DNA of 64,000 bases from Melastoma dodecandrum (GCA_029817715.1 JARUPY010000164.1:252001-316000), one strand, 5' to 3'. Positions 9,962-21,263 are shown, counted from the stretch's first letter. Program-made: numbers and translations. Notes: generated from the sequence alone by a model not told the origin.

Positions 9962-11316
9962 TGTTGACAAGATTTTGATGATGAGTCAAACAGCAGGTTT
10001 GACCTGCTAGGACTTTACAGAAGCTGAAACCTCCTGTAACGAAGATACGCTTCGTAAGAGAGGAAAATATCATGAAAATATTTTCTTCACCCTCCAAGGA
10101 TCATTTCAGATCAAGAGACGTGATTAGAGAATATTTCCATAAATAGATATTTCAATAATAAATTATTAATTAATTATTGATTATATTAATTAAATTATTA
10201 ATTCAAAAAGAGAATATTCTTAGGAATATTATTTGGATTAATATTTCGTCCAGATACAATGTTTTACTTGTCTGGAACGAATCAATTATTTTGGGAATAA
10301 ATCGTTGATTATTTCCTTATATAGAAGGTCAAGTTGCTGTTACTGGCCGAACCTTCTGTAATGCATTATCTGGGGATTTAATTGTCAAAATAAGACAAAA
10401 TTAAATCTGGAGGTTCCAACCAGATATTTGCACGACCCCATCATCATATTTCTCAAGTTGGAAATAAAATATTCTTTCTTTCCAACTATAGAAGGTTGCT
10501 GACCGATTTAGGCTCTAACCTTCTGTAAGATGAGATCTCGTGATTAGATGATTCGATTGATCTAAAATCAATCAAATATTATCCCTAAATGATTTTTACA
10601 CGTTGGGGATGAATCTGGTCACTTTACGTTTTTGGCAAAATAAGTTTCCTTTTTTACAGGAGGACGGAACCTCTATATAAAAGAAAAACCTAAAAACATT
10701 AAATATAGATCAGAGGTAAGTCTTGACATTTTGGCAACGTTAGCGGGTGGTTAACGTGTGTGCAGGTGTGCAGGACGGATTCTCCAGGCGAGAGTTCTCG
10801 CAGGAGGTAACTACAGCGGGTTGATTGTGGGTGAAGCCGCTCCGGTGACTTCGTTGCGTACGGATCTGAAGGACTCGACCGGAACTTTGTCGGTGACGTC
10901 GGACTGCGTGCATCAGGGCCTGGGGAAGGGTTCGTTGGTGGCGAGTAGGCGTACAGAGTTAGTCGGAGAGAAGGAGTCCGTAGTAGGGGTTCAGTGGTGA
11001 GGGATCTCCAACCTTCTGTAGTTGGTTATTTTGTTATCTGTGCGTTTGCAGCAGGTGTGCTTTGGTGAAGCCACTCCGTGGGCGTCGTTGGCTGCAAAAC
11101 CGAAGGACTTGGCCAGGAGTGCTGTCAGTGAAGCCGGGTGGGCGTACAGCAGGTCGAAGAGAAGGTTGTTGCAGCAGGCGTAAGTGGTGAGGGACTGAAA
11201 CCTACTGTAGTCGTATTATCTTTATTTGTTTTGCAGATTAAACCAAAAAGACAAAAAGAGAAGCATATCAGAGGCATCCAAACACTTGGATAAAGCGTCA
11301 TCAGATCTGTTCGCTG
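9962..11316 (+). repeat. 3' LTR of the SIRE-like element, truncated
   Basis: It matches 3576-4930 without length change and with about 16 substitutions counted by eye. It stops abruptly after CTGTTCGCTG at 11316, losing the last 475 bases, and runs straight into Athila reverse transcriptase sequence. The frame at 10758-11000 is the LTR copy of 4372-4614. Confidence 0.9.
10674..10683 (+). promoter_or_regulatory. TATA box in the 3' LTR
   Basis: TATATAAAAG, identical to the box at 4288. It could fire outward into the downstream Athila remnant. Confidence 0.5.
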
Positions 11317-11945
11317 TAAAGAAGGAGATCATCAAGTGGCTCGATGCAGGTATCATATATCCTATTTCTGATAGCTCGTGGGTTAGTCCTATATAGTGTG
11401 TTCCCAAGAAAGGTGGAATGACAGTAGTAACAAATGAGAAGAATGAACTCATCCCTACTCGCACGATCACGGGATGGAGGGTATGTATGGACTACCGGAA
11501 GTTGAACAAAGCAACAAGAAAATATCACTACCCGCTTCTATTCATCGATCAAATGTTGGACAGATTGGCAAGTAAAGAATATTATTGTTTTCTCGATGGT
11601 TACTCAGGATATAATCAGATTGCCATTGCACCAGAAGATCAGGAGAAAACAACTTTCACATGTCCATACGGTACGTTCGCCTTCCGTAGAATGCCATTTG
11701 GATTGTGTAATGCACCTGCTACATTCCAAAGATGCATGACGTCCATTTTCACCAACATGGTAGAACGATATTTAGAAATTTTTATGGATGACTTTTCCGT
11801 TTTTGGTGACTCATTTGATAATTGCTTACATAATCTTGCATGTGTACTTGAACGTTGTGAGCAAACTAATCTAATCTTGAATTGGGAAAAGTGTCACTTT
11901 ATGGTCCGGGAAGGTATTGTACAGGGCGTCAAGCAAAGGAATTGA
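11317..11945 (+). pseudogene. Athila-1 reverse transcriptase, broken
   Basis: The first bases (11317 on) read KKEIIKWLDAG, with a TAG stop at about 11395 before the main open part at 11418-11945. Visible blocks are GWRVCMDYRKLN, FLDGYSGYNQI, MPFGLCNAPATFQRCM and the catalytic FMDDFSVFG (the xxDD motif is intact). The frame is lost at about 11920, where the usual LGH following EGIV is replaced by a shifted reading. The thumb region resumes in the next frame. Confidence 0.85.
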
Positions 11946-12543
11946 AGTTGACAGAGCAAAGAATGAGACAATCGAAAAGTTATCCCCACCAACATCGGTA
12001 AGAACTCTTCGAAGTTTTCTTGGTCATGCTGGCTTCTACAGGCGATTTATTAAGGATTTCTCCAAAATATCAAAACCGTTATGCAATCTTTTGGAGAAAG
12101 ACATACCATTCAATTTTGATAAAGCATGCATGGAAGCATTTACAAAACTGAAAGAGAGGTTAGTTACAACACCTATCATTGTAGTGCCTAATTGGACATT
12201 ACCTTTTGAATTGATGTGCGATGCGAGTGATTATGCCTTAGGAGCAGTGCTTGGGCAACGTAAGAATAAGGTTTTTCATGTGATTTACTATGCTAGTAGA
12301 ACTTTGGACGATGCACAGGTAAATTACACGACCACTGAAAAGGAGCTACTAGCTGTCGTATTTGCTTTCGATAAATTTCGATCTTACCTTGTGGGTTCGA
12401 AAGTCATAGTGTTCAAAGATCACTCCACGATCAAGTACTTGATTGAGAGAAAGGATGCAAAACCGCGATTGATAAGATGGGTTCTCTTGCTACAAGAATT
12501 GATCTCGAAATTAAGGACAGAAAAGGAACAGAGAATCAAGTAG
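11917..12543 (+). pseudogene. Athila-1 RT thumb and RNase H, broken
   Basis: It contains [18 protein letters not shown], then [20 protein letters not shown], then RNase H from [18 protein letters not shown] with catalytic Asp and [16 protein letters not shown] with catalytic Glu. A further frameshift near 12500 moves the end of RNase H ([16 protein letters not shown]) into the frame that continues into integrase. Confidence 0.82.
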
Positions 12544-13907
12544 CTGATCACTTGTCAAGGCTAGATGGTCAAAGCGACACCAAGCTCAACCAGGTAGCTA
12601 TAAATGAATCTTTTCCCGATGAACGGTTGCTCTCGGTGAGTCACACGCAAGTTCCGTGGTATGCAGATTTTGTTAATTTTCTTGTTTCGAATTTCATCCC
12701 CACTGAATTGAATGCGCAACAAAAGAAGAAGTTTTTACATGATGTTAAGAATTATGTGTGGGATGAACCGTTCTTGTTCAAGCAATGTGCAGATCAGATT
12801 CTTAGAAGATGCATACCTGAAGAGGAATGGGATCAAATTTTGTGGCAATGTCATTCATCACCTTACGGTGGACATTTTGGAGGGGATAAAACAGCTGCTC
12901 GAATTTTACAATCAGGTTTCTTTTGGCCTTCTTTATTTGAGGACGCTTACAATTTTGTTGCTAAATGTGACAGATGCCAACGAACGGGAAACATATCAAG
13001 GCGACACGAAATGCCCTTAAACAACATTATGGAGGTAGAGATTTTCGACGTTTGGGGCATTGATTTTATGGGACCATTTGTTTCGTCTTTCAAAAATCGT
13101 TATATTTTAGTTGCTGTGGATTACGTGTCGAAATGGGTTGAAGCGAAAGCTTTGCCCACTAACGAGGCTAAAACAGTGGTTGAGTTTATGAAGAAGCAGG
13201 TGTTTATAAGGTTCGGTATCCCAAGAGCAATCATTAGCGATGGGGGATCTCACTTTTACAATAAACGAGTCGCCAATTTGTTGAATAAGTATGGAATAAA
13301 TCACAAGATCGCTCTAGCCTACCATCCTCATACTAGTGGGCAAGTGGAAGTATTAAATCGAGAAATTAATAGAATTCTCGAGAAAACAGTAAACACGTCA
13401 CGGAAGGATTGGGCTTATCGAACAGCTTACAAAACACCAATTGGAATGCCTCCGTTTAAGCTAGTTTATGGGAAAGCATGTCACTTGCCGGTGGAATTGG
13501 AGCACAAACAATTCTGAGCGATTAAGAAAGTGAATTTTGATCTCGAGAAGGCTGGAGAGAAGAGGTTGCTCCAATTGAACAAACTTGATGAATTTTGGCT
13601 TCAAGCATATGAAAACGCAAGGATCTATAAGGAGAAGACGAAACAGTGGCATGATAAGAAGATCATTGAGCATAAATTTGAGCCTGGACAACAAGTATTG
13701 CTGTTTAATTCTAGACTAAGATTATTCCCGGGAAAGCTCAAATCACGGTGGTCTGGACCATTTCAGGTAGTTCAGGTATTCCCCTATGGTGCCGTGGAAA
13801 TACGAAATCCAAGTTCAGAACATACGTTCAAGGTTAATGGACAGAGGCTGAAACACTATTGGGGGGGGGGGGAAACGTTGAAAGGGCAGTTGCCGCGGCA
13901 ACATTGA
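12477..13907 (+). pseudogene. Athila-1 integrase, broken
   Basis: The main frame is 12477-13517. The zinc-binding half shows [11 protein letters not shown] and CDRCQRTG (HHCC). The catalytic core shows Asp in WGIDFMGPF, Asp in IISDGGSHF and Glu in [11 protein letters not shown]. Compared with Athila-2 (about 50190-50250) nine codons are missing between KDWA and YRTA, a 27-bp in-frame deletion between short GGGC repeats. A TGA at 13515 replaces the Trp codon after HKQF. Reading continues at 13530-13907 with [17 protein letters not shown] and [20 protein letters not shown], the C-terminal integrase domain, ending beside a run of ten or so G. Confidence 0.85.
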
Positions 13908-15550
13908 GAGACTTTTGATGGATATCAAGAGTCGAGCCGTAGACTATAAACCAAGCGCTTCTTGGGAGGCAACCCAAGTTATTTTATTTTATTTGTTTTT
14001 ATTTCTTTTGTTTTATTAGGTAAAAAGGTAGCGGGTGATGCAAGAGCAAACGGCAAGATCGTGCAACTGCAGGAAAATCTCGTGCAGCTGCACCGATTGG
14101 ACCTCGAAGGCATAGAAACTCTGTGCAGCTGCACCAAAATCTCGTGCAGCTGCACCACGCGGACCTAAAATCCACAGAAACTTTGTCCAGCTACAACCAA
14201 ATCTCGTGCAGCTGCACCGCTTGGAACACAATGCACAGAAACTTTGTGCAGTTGCACGAAAATCTGATGCAGCAAACTGGCCCGATTTGGTTTTCTTATT
14301 TTATGATTTTTTTTTTATTTTTTTGATTTTTTTAAATAATTTTCGGTGCAGTTTGCTAGACAACCCTAATCGTTTTTCTTTCTTGTGATAGGGAAGAGCT
14401 GTAGCCGCCACTTCTGTCGCCCTCCCGAGCTACACCTGTCGAGGATGCGGATTCTGATGATATAGTTTAGTCATACACTGAGGCAGTCGATAGCTACACA
14501 TCGACGTATCCCGACCACCGACATATCCTGGTACTCTCGTTTCCTACTTATCTTATCTTAAGCACCGAGGACGCTGCTCGAATTAGGTTTGGGGGTGTGG
14601 TGTGTGGTGAGGTGATTGTTTGCCATTGAATTTTTAGGGTGAGTCCTGTCTAGGTCTTATTTTTCATCTTTTGTGTCGTTTTTCCTCTACGGAACCGTAG
14701 GAAGTCAATGTGGAATGTCTGTTTTCTATGATGAGCATATGGGTTGCATTCTTCAAGTGTGGAAAGATGAAATTCTTTGCTTAGTATGCTCAAATTTTTT
14801 GTTTAATTTTGAAAAGATCTCCCAGTAGGAAGTGTGCTTAGCAGCAATGGGTTACACCTCCTCAGAATGCATGGTGACTAGTGGTGAGTAGAGTAGCTTG
14901 AATTTTCTCTTGAAACGACATCTTTGGGGATCTCGGCGAAAAGAAAAAGAAAAAAAAAAGAAAGAAAAATTAGGTTGCCAAGGCTCTGAGTACCAATGTT
15001 CAGGTTTTTAAAAAAAAAGAATAAAGAAAAAGTTATTACCTGAATATGTGCTTGTGGTGTGAGTCTTCCGTGCTAGCTTGAGTGATTGATCCGAGGGCTG
15101 CTTTATCACCTAATGCCTTGGTTCAACTGAATCGGGAGTCATTGATCGAGAAATTGTTGCATAAGCTTTGGCCGGAATCAGATGAACATTTAGAGTCGTG
15201 CAATCTGAAAAAAAAAAAAGAAAAAAAGAAATGACGAAGTTGTTAAAAAGTCGGAAAACCTGTGATGTATGAATATAGATGTTTGTGGTGATCTTTGCGA
15301 GTTACTGGTTGACTATGCTTGTTAATGTTGAATATACAACCTGCTGGGACGAAGATATTATGTTTTAAAGCCTTTAATTGAGCATGTTAAGTAGTGAATG
15401 GAATCTAGATACATGAGGAGGATGCACCCATTTCTGAGAATGTTCTAAAAGATGCTTCTACGTTTGACCGACTTGGAGTGGTCGAGGATAGTCTTTTAAT
15501 TTTTATTTTCTTTATCTTTGCTCGGGACTAGCAAAATTTAGGTTCGGGGG
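13908..15550 (+). other. Athila-1 3' non-coding region with two PPT-like tracts
   Basis: No ORF of note is visible. GGTTTGGGGGTG lies near 14587, and GGTTCGGGGG at 15541-15550 touches the LTR. Athila-2 has the same pair (near 51030 and 51961). In Athila elements this interval is where the optional env-like gene sits; here it is empty. Purine-rich runs of A and G occur at about 14940-14965, 15008-15030 and 15208-15230. Confidence 0.7.
14045..14275 (+). repeat. About 62-bp tandem repeat containing GTGCAGCTGCAC
   Basis: The phrase AATCTCGTGCAGCTGCACC starts at 14076, 14138 and 14200, with a degenerate copy at 14261, so the period is 62, 62 and 61 bases. Each unit has a CAGAAACTTTGTGCAGCT half and an AATCTCGTGCAGCTGCAC half. 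The same palindromic word occurs in the LTRs of Athila-2 and Athila-3. Confidence 0.85.
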
Positions 15551-16711
15551 TGTGATAACTATATGAAAGTAGAGTTATTTAGGGCAATTTCTTACTTAGA
15601 TTTTGTTATATTTGTGAAATATTGCGTTAGTTACATAATATTTCTAGTTATTTCACATTATTCCCGAGATACGGATTACTGCCAAGTTTTCTGGTCTATC
15701 TCAGGATAAATATGAAGAAAAGGGGATCTCGGCATAATTATGAAGACTTCGTGCAGAGGGAAGATCTTTGGATGCGCTTGCAAGACCTAAAGCTACGACG
15801 GGGATAAAAGAAAAGATTTTCTTTTCTTATTGTCAGAGATTCTCTAGGTTTAAGGGGGATTATAAAAACATTTTATTTTTACCTAGACGAAGAGGAGGCG
15901 ACTACAGAGAGCCGTCGACAAAGACTTTGGGAGTTTTCCTTTTAGTTTTCCTTATGTCGTTTTCATTGTCAACAATGGATTTGATGTTTTCGTTTATTTC
16001 GGCTATGAACTAATTTTCTTTGCCTAGGGTTAAGATGGATCTTGACGATTAGACAAGAGTCTATCTCTTTTGACACACTTGAATGATTTTGGTTTGATTA
16101 TTCCTGTTCGTTCTTAATGCTTTCTTATTGCCTTATCACCAATAGGATTGAATAGTGAATTTAGGTGAACTCGGAAGGGGAATCCTAGATTAAGCACGAG
16201 AATAGGAATAACCAAGGGTAAACTTAGTCGGAAGACAGGTTTATTAACGAGCGGGATAGGAATATACCCAATCGTCCTAGGTAATCGAATTGGAATTGAT
16301 TCTTAAGGGGCACTCGATAGATAATCTACCTAGGAATGTGATTACTATTTACAGAGATGTACGTTCTTATGACCTCGGGAGGGGCGTAGGAAGATAACCG
16401 AATTCCAGATTATCAATCAGATCATCTTAAGCGTGTTGATTGAGATATGACTTGCGATTAATTGTTCAGTGAAATCGTCGCCCGAGGTGCTTTTCTCATT
16501 TGAATTTTAATCCAATTTACTTACTCATTTTCTTTAGCTTTGCATTTAGTTTAATTAATTCTCAATTTGCTTAGTTGGATAATAGAGATTGGCGGTATTT
16601 TAATAATTGGGAGAAGTTTAGATCAGTCCTCGTGGGAACGATATCTTACTTACACTTTATTACTTGTACGATCGCGTGCACTTACGTGGTGAATACGTTT
16701 TCGACGTGACA
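15551..16711 (+). repeat. Athila-1 3' LTR
   Basis: It begins TGTGATAACT directly after the PPT and ends CGACGTGACA at 16711. The final third aligns with 52580-53294 (Athila-2) and with the reverse of 19950-20650 (Athila-3), for example TCCTCGTGGGAACGATATC and CTTACTTACAC. There is no second LTR to date it. Confidence 0.8.
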
Positions 16712-18059
16712 AATGTGTTGAGGACAGAAAATAACTTCCTTGGGACTACACCTCGTATAAAGGTAATCCTGTAACAATACAACCGCGGCTACCTCAATCC
16801 AACTATCATGATTAGTAAAAACATTCAGTAAAGACGGTTATGCATTTACCTAGGATACACGAACTGACTTAGCCTTATCCTTTTTCGAACTACCAGGTGT
16901 ATTGCCTTGAGTTGCAGCATTTGGAGCGTCTTCACCGAATGCCTCAGCTGAATTGTCTCCTGTAGGTATGTCTGCGTCGTTTCTACCACCAAAATCCAAA
17001 TCTCCTTCTATATATGCATAGTCCAACAAATAAATAACTAGCAAAATCAAAAGGCACACTACAATCTACAAACCGAGAAGCCTAAACCTCTGACAGCCGT
17101 AAACCCAAAGCCAAACCATCACAAATCCAAACATTCCAATACACAGCGGATCAGAGGGATAACTGCAACTCTAGAAATAAAATCACCCCAGGAAAGTAAA
17201 TGTTCTCTTTAAGCAAGTCAAACACAATACACACAAAGTCAAACACCATTCTCAAGAAAGTCATTAGGAGTAAGACAAGGTAATTCAGTCAAACTTACTT
17301 CCTCTTTCCAGAAAACTAACCAAATTAACATCAACATGTTAAAGTCCCCATAAAAAATCGGAATCAATGCCTTGTCCCGTTTAGTCCCAGTCAAAACCGC
17401 CAAGAATCAACCAAATCAAGCACCCCAAAACAGCAGAAACATCTCTGTCTACTCACGTGACCATCCTCGAAAAGGCCTTAAAACAAGGCATTCGCCAGAA
17501 TATTATAAAACATCGTCACAACAACAACGTCATTACAAATCAAACCAAGGAGGACTGCCAACAAATCAGGAAAGCATGCACATCAACTAATCTTGGCCTC
17601 TAAGGTATGATGAGTGCTAGGCACGACGGATTCACTAAACCCAAAACAGACTCGAATCACCAAAAGCCTAACTATAAAACTCGACCGATTCACCTAAACC
17701 AAACTCCAGGAGACAATGCACGAGACTAAAACCAAAAGTCGTTCAGTTTACTGCATCGGAGGAGACGGGTTAGGGTGGTGAGTTTCGGAACGTAAAATGA
17801 AGCCAACTTAGGGTATCCGGTTCACCCGCAGAAAAACGAACGACGATAAAGGAAGAGGGGAGCACACCTGATGTCGTCGTCCAAACCAGGAAGGGGCTCT
17901 CCGACATTGACAGCAAGAGGAACGACGTGGCCGGCAAGGACAGGAAGAAGGACGTCAATCGGAGGGGAGGACGGAGAGCACTTGAGGAGGACGAGCGTTG
18001 AGGGCGATGAGGACAAGATTACTAACAAGTTTCGTAATATATTTAGCAATTTAGTGTCA
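16712..18059. other. Unrecognised sequence between Athila-1 and the MULE-2 arm
   Basis: This is mostly low-coding AC-rich text on the + strand. The minus strand has intron-like T-rich stretches, a possible exon (16850-17007) and short frames near 17770-18049 with no recognised domain. It adjoins a single MULE arm, so it may be the body of that transposon, either its own gene or a captured host fragment. Confidence 0.35.
16850..17007 (-). pseudogene. Possible exon of unknown function inside MULE-2
   Basis: On the minus strand a TATATATAG acceptor-like site precedes 17007, and a CTAG/GTAAATG donor-like site follows 16850. The frame between reads acidic then basic low-complexity protein, including DLDFGGRNDADIPTGDN and NTPGSSKKDKAKSVRVS, and meets a TAG at the donor. 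No domain is recognised. A disordered linker of a MULE-encoded protein is one possibility; a captured host exon is another. Confidence 0.22.
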
Positions 18060-18962
18060 GAGGTAAATTGGTAATTTCATAGCGACATTAGGTTCTTAAA
18101 TAGGTTCGGGTTTCACTGTTCGAATTAGTAAATTACTAAACTTTTTAATAACAACTTACAAAATTTTTCTGTAAAATCATGTAAAAATCAGTAAACATTT
18201 ATGAAACCCGTACAAATTTAATAACTCTTTTACTAACTCAAACAGTATTTTACTAAATATCACAATAAAATTACTAAACAATTACTAATTTTAGTTATGT
18301 TTTACGAAATAAAAGAAGTAATTTTTGCTACAAGTGAACAGTGAAAAATTAGTAAATATTACTAGAAAAATTAGTAAATCCGATGAAACAAATGAAAACT
18401 TTTACTATATTAGTAATAATTACTAAACTTGAACAGTAAATTTTTAGTAAAATTTACTAAACATATTAGAAATTCCCCCATATTTTTAGTAAACGATTAC
18501 TAAAAAATTTGGAAATTATTTCAAAAAAATGGGTAAAAATACTAAACGCAGATTTAGTAACATTTACTAAAAATGAGCAGTAACAACATTAGTAAAATTT
18601 ACAAATTTTTTTACTAATTATGTTGTCATTTCACTAAAAAAGTGATTTCGTAGTAAAATAAGCGCAGATTTAGTAAAATTTATTAAAAATGAACAGTAAC
18701 AAAATTAGTAAAATTTAAGAATTTTTTTACTAATTATGTCGGTCTTTTACTAAAAAAAGTGATTTCTTAGTAAAATAATCGTGGATTTAGTAAAATTTAC
18801 TAAAAGTGAACAGTAACAAAATTAATAAAATTTACAAATTTTTTTACTAATTATGTCGGCCTTTAACTAAAAAAAGTGATTTCTTAGCAAAATTTACTAA
18901 AAAAAAATAAACGAATTTAGTAAACTACGTAACCGTTACGTGCACGTATCGTTAGCCGCTTC
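18060..18962. mobile_element. MULE-2: right arm of a Mutator-like element related to MULE-1
   Basis: The arm ends CGTTAGCCGCTTC at 18962 after the same ACGTGCACGT palindrome as MULE-1. It is filled with TAGTAA/TTACTAA words, and near 18075-18135 shares ATTAGGTTC and CACTGTTCGAATTAGTAAA with the MULE-1 apex. A segment of about 120 bp (CGCAGATTTAGTAA...TTTACTAATTATGTC) recurs about three times at 18550-18880 as imperfect tandem copies. No matching left arm is present; it was probably removed or lies beyond Athila-1. Confidence 0.65.
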
Positions 18963-19288
18963 TCTAGAGAACGAGTGCACCTAAAACTGATAGCCTAAAA
19001 TGAAAAGTTGAGTGGTCATTGTATGTAGACGTGCTTTTCTACTTTATGTGAAAAGACTATTTAGGCCATAATCCTAACTAATGCCTAAGATTCTAAAGTT
19101 ATTTTCATGTCAAGTCACGTTGGATCCTAATCGTTACTAGGCGATGTATTTTTCTCGTTTGTCACGTAAAATTCCAACAAAACTCTTGACCTTGTGACGT
19201 GTATCCTTCTTGTCTTCCCATATACTTCACTTGGATGTGTCGGGAACTACCACTCTCCTATAGGGAAATGACGACCTTGAGACATGTG
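18963..19288. other. Unassigned intergenic spacer
   Basis: Nothing recognisable. It starts with TCTAGAGAA, which would be the 9-bp TSD of MULE-2 if its partner were found. Confidence 0.3.
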
Positions 19289-19800
19289 TGATGCGTTACC
19301 AGCCGCGAAAACGGGAAAAGACAACGACGAAGGCGAAAACGCGCGAACGAACTAACTGACGGAAACGAAAAGGGTAAAACTCGGACTGCCGCTGGATACA
19401 TCCGAAGCAACACCAAGACTGCCACAAGGGTTGAATGCCTCACAACCAGATACAGAAATCACCACCGATTATGGGAACGCTCGGATAAAATCTTACTACG
19501 CTTGGAATCCACCAAACGATAAGAGAAGTTGCGCAAAAGTTCATTCAAGAACTGGACGGCTGCCAAATTTGGGTAAAATATTCAAAGAGTTTTGTCTAAA
19601 CCTAAACACAAGAGTCCTATTTATAGACGACCAAAAATGGGCTAACCCTAACTCTCGATTAGGTCCAAAATAGTAAAAACCAAAAGCTAATTAAAACAAG
19701 TCCAAAAAGAAAAATAAGGGAACTAGGCCTGACGTTGGCTAGCCCGTCTTAAAGTTTTCCCGCTCCTCTTCTCGAGTTCGCCTTCTCTTCTCGAGCTCCC
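19289..19800 (-). repeat. Fragment of a family C gypsy LTR, minus strand
   Basis: Read on the minus strand it matches the 3' three-quarters of the LTRs at 57113-57785 and 61757-62420: ACGGGCTAGCC, the TATA box CTATAAATAGGAC, ACCCAAATTTGGCAG and the end GTAACGCATCA. On the + strand it starts TGATGCG at 19289. Its left part is lost at a junction with Athila-3 internal sequence near 19800, at a CTCGAGA-type microhomology. Confidence 0.75.
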
Positions 19801-19949
19801 GATCTCGAGCTGATGAATCACGCATAGTTCTCGATTTTTTCTAGGAAAAGCAAATAAAATCGCAATTAAAAAATGAACTAATAAAGATTCGATTACAATT
19901 AATATTGACTAAAATCTAGGAAAAATCCGTAGCAGCGGCACAAAAAACT
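19801..19949 (-). other. Athila-3 PBS region and start of its leader, minus strand
   Basis: Reading leftwards from the LTR, TGCCGCTGCTACGG (19928-19941) sits where the PBS should be. It only loosely resembles the TGGCATCGTTGCGGGGA of Athila-2. It is followed by CTAGATTTTAGTCAATATTA, the leader also seen after the Athila-2 PBS. Confidence 0.5.
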
Positions 19950-21263
19950 TGTCATGTCGAAAATGTGACAAGTTTTAATTTTTTTGTTCACTACAAAAGT
20001 GTATGCAATCGTATAAGTAATTGAGTGTAAGTAAGATATCATTCCCACGAGGACTATTCTACATGCCTACCAATTATTGAAAAATGACAATCTCTATTAT
20101 TCAACTACGTGAACTAAATATTGAATTAAGGCAAACGAGAGTTCTAACGAATTAAGTTTGGGATGAAGAAACACCTAGGGTAATGATTTCACCTAACAAT
20201 TAATCGCAAGATATCTTAATCAGCACACTTAAACGATTCTTTTGATAATGTGAATTTCGTTTATCTCCTTAAGCCCCTTCCGAGGTCATAAAAATGTGCA
20301 TATCTGTAACTAGTAATCACTCAAATCTTATGAAGATTAACTAGTGAGAGTCCATTAAGAATCAATTCCAATTTGATTACCTAAGACGATTAGTTATATT
20401 CCTGTCATGCTCGTTAATAATCTTGTCTTCCGACCAAGATCAACTTAGGCTATTCCAATTCATGTGCTCAATCTATCATGCCCCTTCAAACTCACTATTC
20501 AATCCTATTAGTGATCAGTCAATAAAAAAGTATTAAGAAAGAATAGAAATAATCAAACATAAATTATCCAAAGAGTGTCAACAGTGATAAACTCCTGACT
20601 AATTTTAAAGATACATCTTATTCCTAGGCAAATACATTTAGTTCATAATGAAAGTAAGTGAAAAACATCAATTCAATCTTAAACATCGAAAATGACAAAA
20701 GAAAAACTAAAAGAAGTCGACGAAGTCTCCGTCGACGACTCCTTGTCACCAACAGTCTCTTTGGACAACTTCCCCCTCAAAGAGATGGTGGAAGATTATT
20801 TTATATCCCCTCGATAATCTTGGAAAGAAAATACTATCTTTAGTGTCGGTGTAGCTGCACAAAGTTTCTGTAAAACTTTGTCTACCTTTCGTGCGTCTCG
20901 TGCAGTTACACGGTTTTCTGGTGTAGCTGCACAAAGTCTCTATGCAATTTCTTCTTTCTTTCCTTCTTGCGGTGCAGCTGCAAGGTTTTCGGGTGCTAGT
21001 ACCTCTTTATGTTGGATTTCTTACCCTTGTTCGTCAATGCTAGTACCTCTTGACTTCATCCCTTAACCCTCCTCATTTCACGTTGAGTTTTTCTTCTCCG
21101 ATTTTCCTTCCAAAATGCACAGAAAGCATAAGGATAAGAGGATGAACATCAAACCGCAAAGAGAAAGAAAATAAAGACTAAATCGTATAAAATGCCTAAC
21201 AACTAACATCAATCAAGTCTAAAATGTGATCCCTTAATTCTATTATCATAGAGCAATCTAACA
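19950..21263 (-). repeat. Athila-3 5' LTR, minus strand
   Basis: The reverse complement starts TGTTAGATTGCTC at 21263 after a decayed PPT (AATTTGGGA) and ends CGACATGACA at 19950. It aligns along its length with the Athila-1 and Athila-2 LTRs: ATGACCTCGGAAGGGGC, GCGATTAATTGTTAGGTGAAAT and TCCTCGTGGGAATGATATC. The GTGCAGCTGCAC-type motif recurs four or so times at 20845-20985. A PBS-like end on one side and a PPT-like end on the other suggest either a solo LTR with bits of internal sequence or a recombined remnant. Confidence 0.7.

Larger units (their letters stand above)
3576..11316 (+). mobile_element. SIRE-like Ty1/copia retrotransposon lacking reverse transcriptase
   Basis: A complete 1830-bp 5' LTR, PBS, long leader, gag, zinc knuckle, protease, integrase, an env-like remnant, four polypurine tracts and a truncated 3' LTR occur in this order. 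Reverse transcriptase and RNase H are absent: coding stops at 8840, where those domains would begin in the SIRE lineage. The lineage call rests on the knuckle-protease linker, the extra 3' ORF and the repeated AAGGGGGAG tracts. AGTCC at 3571-3575 would be the left TSD, but the right end is lost at 11316. Only about 16 differences were counted by eye over the 1355 aligned LTR bases, so the insertion is recent. Without RT it would need a helper element to move. Confidence 0.85.
11317..16711 (+). mobile_element. Athila-1: 5'-truncated Ty3/gypsy retrotransposon
   Basis: Reverse transcriptase, RNase H, integrase, a long 3' non-coding region, PPT and one LTR remain. The 5' LTR, gag and protease are gone; the sequence begins within the first RT block, fused to the SIRE LTR. 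The lineage is read from Athila-type strings such as PKKGGMTVVTNEKNELIPTR and [14 protein letters not shown]. Several stops and frameshifts make it inactive. Confidence 0.85.

Noticed and set aside
14930..15240. Purine-rich A/G runs as possible microsatellite genes or PPTs
   Set aside because: Simple low-complexity runs not adjacent to an LTR.
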